Below, in pieces: positions 59,520-64,000 of a DNA stretch of 64,000 bases. Position 1 is the stretch's first letter. The number at the start of each line of letters is the position of its first letter. This DNA is from Antedon mediterranea (Eukaryota; Echinodermata; Crinoidea; Comatulida; Antedonidae). The notes below the pieces were generated by a model that saw nothing but the letters and a program-made list of their open reading frames with translations, did no database searches and had not been told where the DNA came from. Location: positions 3,077,001 to 3,141,000 of the forward strand of contig NC_092680.1 of assembly GCF_964355755.1 (NCBI RefSeq), read 5' to 3'. The position numbers were made by a program, and so were the translations under genes.

Positions 59520-59690
59520 GATACTGCAGTACTCCCAATGACGTCATAAAGATACGCGAACAATTCGTACACCAACACCCGAGCGCATGCGCAGCGTCAA
59601 CGCTAACATTGGGCGTCTTCATCGTACTGTCACACTGACGAGTTGAGAACAACTGACCAAGTCTGGGAAAAGTGAAATTAATTAATTTCA
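59520..59690. promoter_or_regulatory. CpG-rich segment with NRF1-like site
   Basis: Contains GCGCATGCGCAG (NRF1 consensus) at about 59,583 and TGACGTCA at about 59,539, then a palindromic AGTGAAATTAATTAATTTCACT. The frame on the - strand (59,691-59,494) has no motif. Likely the promoter of a gene whose exons are outside the window or unrecognised. Confidence 0.45.
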
Positions 59691-60984
59691 CTCTTTCACA
59701 TACACTGGGAAAGATGCTTCTTACCTTTTAATTGTTTAATAACAAAACGCAAAATTATACGGGTAAATTCTGTCCGCATAATTAATATTTAAATATAATA
59801 TCAATATTGTTTTAGTATTATCTTTTAAGATATCGGTACATTTCAAAGTTGATTTCAGTTCTAACGTTATAGTTAAAATAATAAACATATGTGGGTTGGT
59901 TTGTTTGTGTTCAAGATATTCGAATAAGCTAAAAATTTATTTTATTTTTATTATAAACACGTGCCAATAAATGGTATCAAATCACTTCTGTGTTATAAAC
60001 AAATTATTTATATGATATCCAACACATGGAAAATAAATAATCGTGAAAGAAGAAAAAGCTTGATTTTGGGTGGAGTTCTTTCGCTTTTGAACTCTGACTT
60101 CTAAAACACAAACAATAGACGGTCGAGAATAAAGCTTAGGCCTAAAGTTTATCCGGAGAAACGTTTACCTTTTCATTCTTTATTATTTCATCTTAACTTA
60201 AGTGAACAATAGTAAATTGGATGGAGGCTTCAGGTGGATCTAAAACAAACCAATTTAAAGAAAGGGATTTCCCGAAACATCTATTGTTGTTTGATTGTAT
60301 AGTGCTTTACCATCTGTGTGCATGTATCATGTATTATTCATATAACAATTGAATAGAAATCTAGTTGTATTTGCCCGAGTCTTTGTTAATACCAGTGATG
60401 ACTCACCATATTAAGAGAATAATATTAATAATCATAATTTAAAAAAATAACAATACGAACAATCCCAAGTCTGACTTTTTGTTTCTTTCTTCGTTTTCGC
60501 GATAATTATTCCCGCTGCTGCTGCTGGAGGAACATTACGTCATCAAAAACTGTTGCTTGGAAATGTTTTTTCCAGTATAATGACGTAATGAACTTATTTT
60601 AAGAAAGAGTAACTGTTTCACTGCTCGGAGATGTTTTTCTGTTTATATAGTTTCAGGCTCAAAATACTATTCTTGTAATACAAATAATTCCAGACTGAAC
60701 TGATTCAATCTTAACTGTTTTGAATTAAAATGTTTACTGAAAGAGTGTTTTATATTTAATAATAGTGCATGTATAACATTTGAAATGTGTAACTATGGTT
60801 ACCTAAATGTTTCTCCTGATTATTGATGTTGTATCTGATGTTTTCTTTATATAAAATCATTTCAAATATTTTTCATCAATGTTTTTGTATTTGTTTTGAA
60901 ATTTTCGAGAAATTTTTCACCCGATTTTTCAGAAATTGCGTTTTTCTTTCATTAGAAAGAAATCTTGTGATCTAACTTTGTCTA
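59691..60984. other. Intergenic, no gene seen
   Basis: AT-rich. (GCT)4-like CTGCTGCTGCTGG near 60,512 and two TGACGTAA/TTACGTCA words near 60,535 and 60,583. Confidence 0.45.
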
Positions 60985-61115
60985 AAACTCTGTCTACACT
61001 ATCAAACTTTATGTGACAAAACAATGTCATGTGCCCCTGGACATGGTGATGTCATATCGCTACCATATTTGGGCACATCACAGTAGTATAGTTTGATAGG
61101 TAGACAGAGCTTTAC
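60985..61115. mobile_element. TATCAAAC element, copy 5
   Basis: Best-preserved short copy: AACTCTGTCTACACTATC on the left, TATAGTTTGATAGGTAGACA on the right, with GTCATGTGCCCC and GGGCACATCAC inside. Confidence 0.85.
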
Positions 61116-61820
61116 TAAAGATGAAGATTCAATTCATTCATTCATTCATTCTGCTTTTATACAATATTTCTCTTTGCAGTATATATAAAATAAAACTGAA
61201 TTGCGAGAGATTTACATATAAAATTGGTACAAGCTTTCAAACATCAAAATTTACAACATTAAAAAGTTAAAAAGTTAAAAAAAAAAAATAAAATAAAAAA
61301 AAATTCAATCATATTGTATAATTATTATTAGAAATGTATATGCCTAATGTTAAAGACTCCAATCTAATAATAACTCTGTTTTACCAATGATGGCATGACA
61401 AGATAATCATTCAGCATCTTGAGTCATAATTAGCTAGAATGATTTGATAAGCAAAGGATGAGTCAATAACAACTAATATCAATTATAAAAGTAAATTTGT
61501 TTAAGGTATGACGCACAACCAAAATACTTTTTACTAGTGATTCAAGAAATTTAAATTTAAATCTAGGCCTACTTTATTTTATTTGAATACAGAAGCTTCA
61601 TCAGTCCAATGATTTAATGATATAACGATCCGTCCTTAAAAACCTTCAATATAAGAAGTAATAATGGATACTAGGAACTTAAGAATTCAGGAATTAGTTT
61701 ACTGAAATTCTTATAAAAGCATATTTATTTTCCGTTCATGTTCCTTCCTTTATCTTCTACTTCTATCAACTATTGTCATGACGTAATCAATTCTTTCCTC
61801 CTAGAAGTTCTAGTTGTTAA
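61116..61820. other. Intergenic, A-rich
   Basis: (CATT)n near 61,136 and an A-rich tract at 61,261-61,305; nothing coding. Confidence 0.5.
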
Positions 61821-61821
61821 A

Positions 61822-61986
61822 TTAAGGTTTAATACTGTTCTACGACACTCACACTAAAATAATTTCCGTAATATTTTCGGAGAAACCATTCTCCGTCCTC
61901 AGCGGATGGTTTTGGAGAATGGTTTCTCCGAAAATATTACGGAAATTATTTTAGTGCGAGTGTTGTAGAACAGTATTAAACCTTAA
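61822..61986. mobile_element. Foldback element, ~75-bp near-perfect arms, TTAA at both ends
   Basis: Left arm TTAAGGTTTAATACTGTTCT... to GAAACCATTCTCC; the right arm is its complement with two or three changes. The loop is only about 15 bp. TTAA at both boundaries may be the target site or part of the arms. Confidence 0.88.
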
Positions 61987-63688
61987 TTGAATGTTTTCGA
62001 CCGATATGTATAAATCTCTTCAAGTTCTAGTTGCTTTAGTGAATAACACAGTGCCTGTTCAGTATATTTACCCGTGTAAGTTGGCTCCTATACCCACCAA
62101 AGTTAGCAGTAACAGTGCCCATGAAACCCGGGTAAATAGCTAAGCATACATAGCATCTTATGTTATTGACATGTAACATGAAGTATTATCTTGACAATCG
62201 TTAGTACAATATTGTTTTCATTGACATTGCATTTGGCACACAGCCAATTTGTAGTAAACAACCTGACGTGTCCTTATTGATATTTTATGAAACTTTGTTT
62301 GATTTATGTCTGATAAAAGTTTATCACCCTTTGAAAAGTGTTCTTTCAGAATTGCGTTAAATTTTATTTGTTGTTTTTCTTCTTGGATCTTTTCCCCCCT
62401 TAATCTATGACATGGTTATTCTAGATCCCATGCATAAGTTTTCATTGGTGTTGAAATTTAATCATTAGGCCTATATTGAGTAAACATTATTTTACAAACT
62501 TAAATCGGATGTTCACATATGCGTTGCGCAACACACGTAATGTTTTGCGTAAACCACCAGTTTGTTGCGAGATCCCGACTACTAAGAGTTTGTTATAAAT
62601 AAAAGACAGTCGACAGGCTAAAAAATCAGTTATAATTTTTCACAATCTTTGATGCTGGTTTTAAATATTGATGTCTACTGTGTAGGCCTAAAAAAACGAG
62701 TTTATTTCAATGGCCTATTTATTCGATTCTAACAACATTTAAATAAGTAGGCTTTTCCTTTAAAAAAAAATATTGTTGGCGCTAGTCCAGAACGTGCTTT
62801 TTGGCAGCTCGATATATTAATAACGTGCGTCAGATCACACACAAAAAAGAAAGAAAAACCCGATAAATAAATAAAAATAAGTTAAATCGGCTTATCAAAT
62901 TATAGGCGTAGTAATGTACATTTACATTATTAATGTATGCAGCGTGGTCATAATGCCACTCTCGCGTTGTTTACGATGATGTGTATATATCAAATATTGT
63001 AGTATGATGACATATTATTAGTAATTCATTGATGAGGTTGCTCGTTTAATATTATGCTGGTAGACGAACTCTGCGTTAAATTATGCAATATTCTTTCTCT
63101 TTGTTAGTGTATTCTGAGTGTTTTTTTCTACGTGATACAGTTTTTCCTAGAGAGTTTGTCACCCTCTTTGTCATTTTATTGTTATAGATTAATTTTCTTT
63201 TTTCAAATAACGGATAAATGAAAATGAAATTAATAACACGGTACCGGCAGTTAGTCATGTTATTCAATAATAGGCATACAACATATTTAATTTTAATTTC
63301 ATATGTAAAACATTAACATAACAGTCATGATATACATTCTTTGTTACCATAATGACGTAATACCTGGATTTTTTTTATTGATCTTGTTTCATTGCAGGAC
63401 CATATTAAAAAACAGACATTTTGTGATCTTTTCTTTTCTGAATTATGTTATCCTGCCTAAATATGTTTTAATAAATAAATAAATAAAATCTTAACCCATT
63501 GCTGATCAAGGCAATGTTTATTCGTCACATCGCCTTAATTAGCAATTATGTATAGGCCCTACAAATTATTTATTTATGAAATTTATTTTTCAATGCATTT
63601 GAAATAGAAATGTAAAATACATACTATAATATGAAATAACTTGAAGGGGAATTCCCACTAATCATAAGGTTGATTCCACGAGGAACGT
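61987..63688. other. Intergenic, no gene seen
   Basis: AT-rich, with no coding signal or clear repeats. Confidence 0.45.
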
Positions 63689-63817
63689 CATTGCGCAATG
63701 TATGATGGGAAGGGTTTGGGAGCCAACGTCACGACGCGTAGGCCTACGTACAAATAACAAATCACGTACGTACGCGTTGTGACGTTTGCTCCCAAACCAT
63801 TCCCATAATGCGCCGCA
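63689..63817. mobile_element. CpG-rich foldback element
   Basis: Arms of about 55 bp: CATTGCGCAATGTATGATGG... GGGAGCCAACGTCACGACGC, against the complement ending CATAATGCGCCGCAC. The spacer is about 13 bp and there are several mismatches. Immediately followed by CGGTTCACACTG near 63,887, which resembles the end of another short element cut by the window edge. Confidence 0.8.
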
Positions 63818-64000
63818 CAAGCTATTTACGATATACATTATAACCACAGCATCTTTTTGCGTTAAGCCTGCTTTCTATTAAGGCCCGGTTCACACTGAGA
63901 ATTTATACTGTACGCTAAATAAAATAGACCTCACGCCAGTCTTCTGCATGGTCTAACGCGGTAGAAACTCACGACGTGTTCAGACCTACTTGGTACAATA

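Noticed and set aside
63076-63267. - strand 63-codon frame, Lys/Arg-rich
   Set aside because: AT-rich sequence with no motif or flanking exon signals; typical of chance frames.

Overview
This is a eukaryotic nuclear window: AT-rich, with canonical GT-AG introns, single-copy animal genes spread over tens of kilobases, many inverted-repeat elements and long minisatellites. The over-represented AGGCCTA/TAGGCCTAC octamers, the mix of short foldback elements and the gene content fit a marine invertebrate deuterostome, most likely an echinoderm. That assignment is an inference from sequence texture and was not tested by a search.

Layout. 1-1720: last exons of an adhesion-type (class B2) GPCR, + strand, cut by the left edge. 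2.7-3.9 kb: a duplicated block. 6.5-7.6 kb: COX5A, - strand, three exons. 8.9-21.6 kb: a very large nested tandem-repeat field. It holds a 103-bp repeat array, then five blocks of a ~102-bp repeat separated by ~160-bp repeats. Together these form a 2.2-2.8 kb higher-order repeat. Read on the - strand, nearly every ~102-bp unit is a 41-nt exon-like core with a polypyrimidine-AG acceptor and a CACAG|GTAAG donor. Exon-like sequences with good splice sites and a possible start codon lie just upstream, at 21.5-22.8 kb. 22.9-30.7 kb: no recognised gene, but an 805-bp inverted-repeat transposon, retroelement 3' ends and dispersed repeats. 31.3 kb: a PIGBOS1-like microprotein, + strand. 32.1-32.65 kb: GTACA-rich minisatellite. 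33.5-34.1 kb: UQCR11, - strand, two coding exons.

36.1-53.5 kb: an unrecognised + strand gene. It has a common 3' body of four exons and four mutually exclusive candidate 5' coding starts (36,146; 38,452; 44,923; 47,120). All four end in the same splice phase, so each joins the common exon at 48,778 in frame. Its large introns hold a 2-kb 37-bp minisatellite and four copies of a small TATCAAAC-ended element. 55.6-64 kb: no gene that I can support, with CpG-rich promoter-like sequence near 59.6 kb and several perfect foldback elements.

Three of the recognised genes act in mitochondria: COX5A in complex IV, UQCR11 in complex III, PIGBOS1 in the outer membrane. Nothing in the sequence shows they are co-regulated. 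The two observations most worth following are the ~70-unit candidate microexon array and the four phase-matched alternative first exons.
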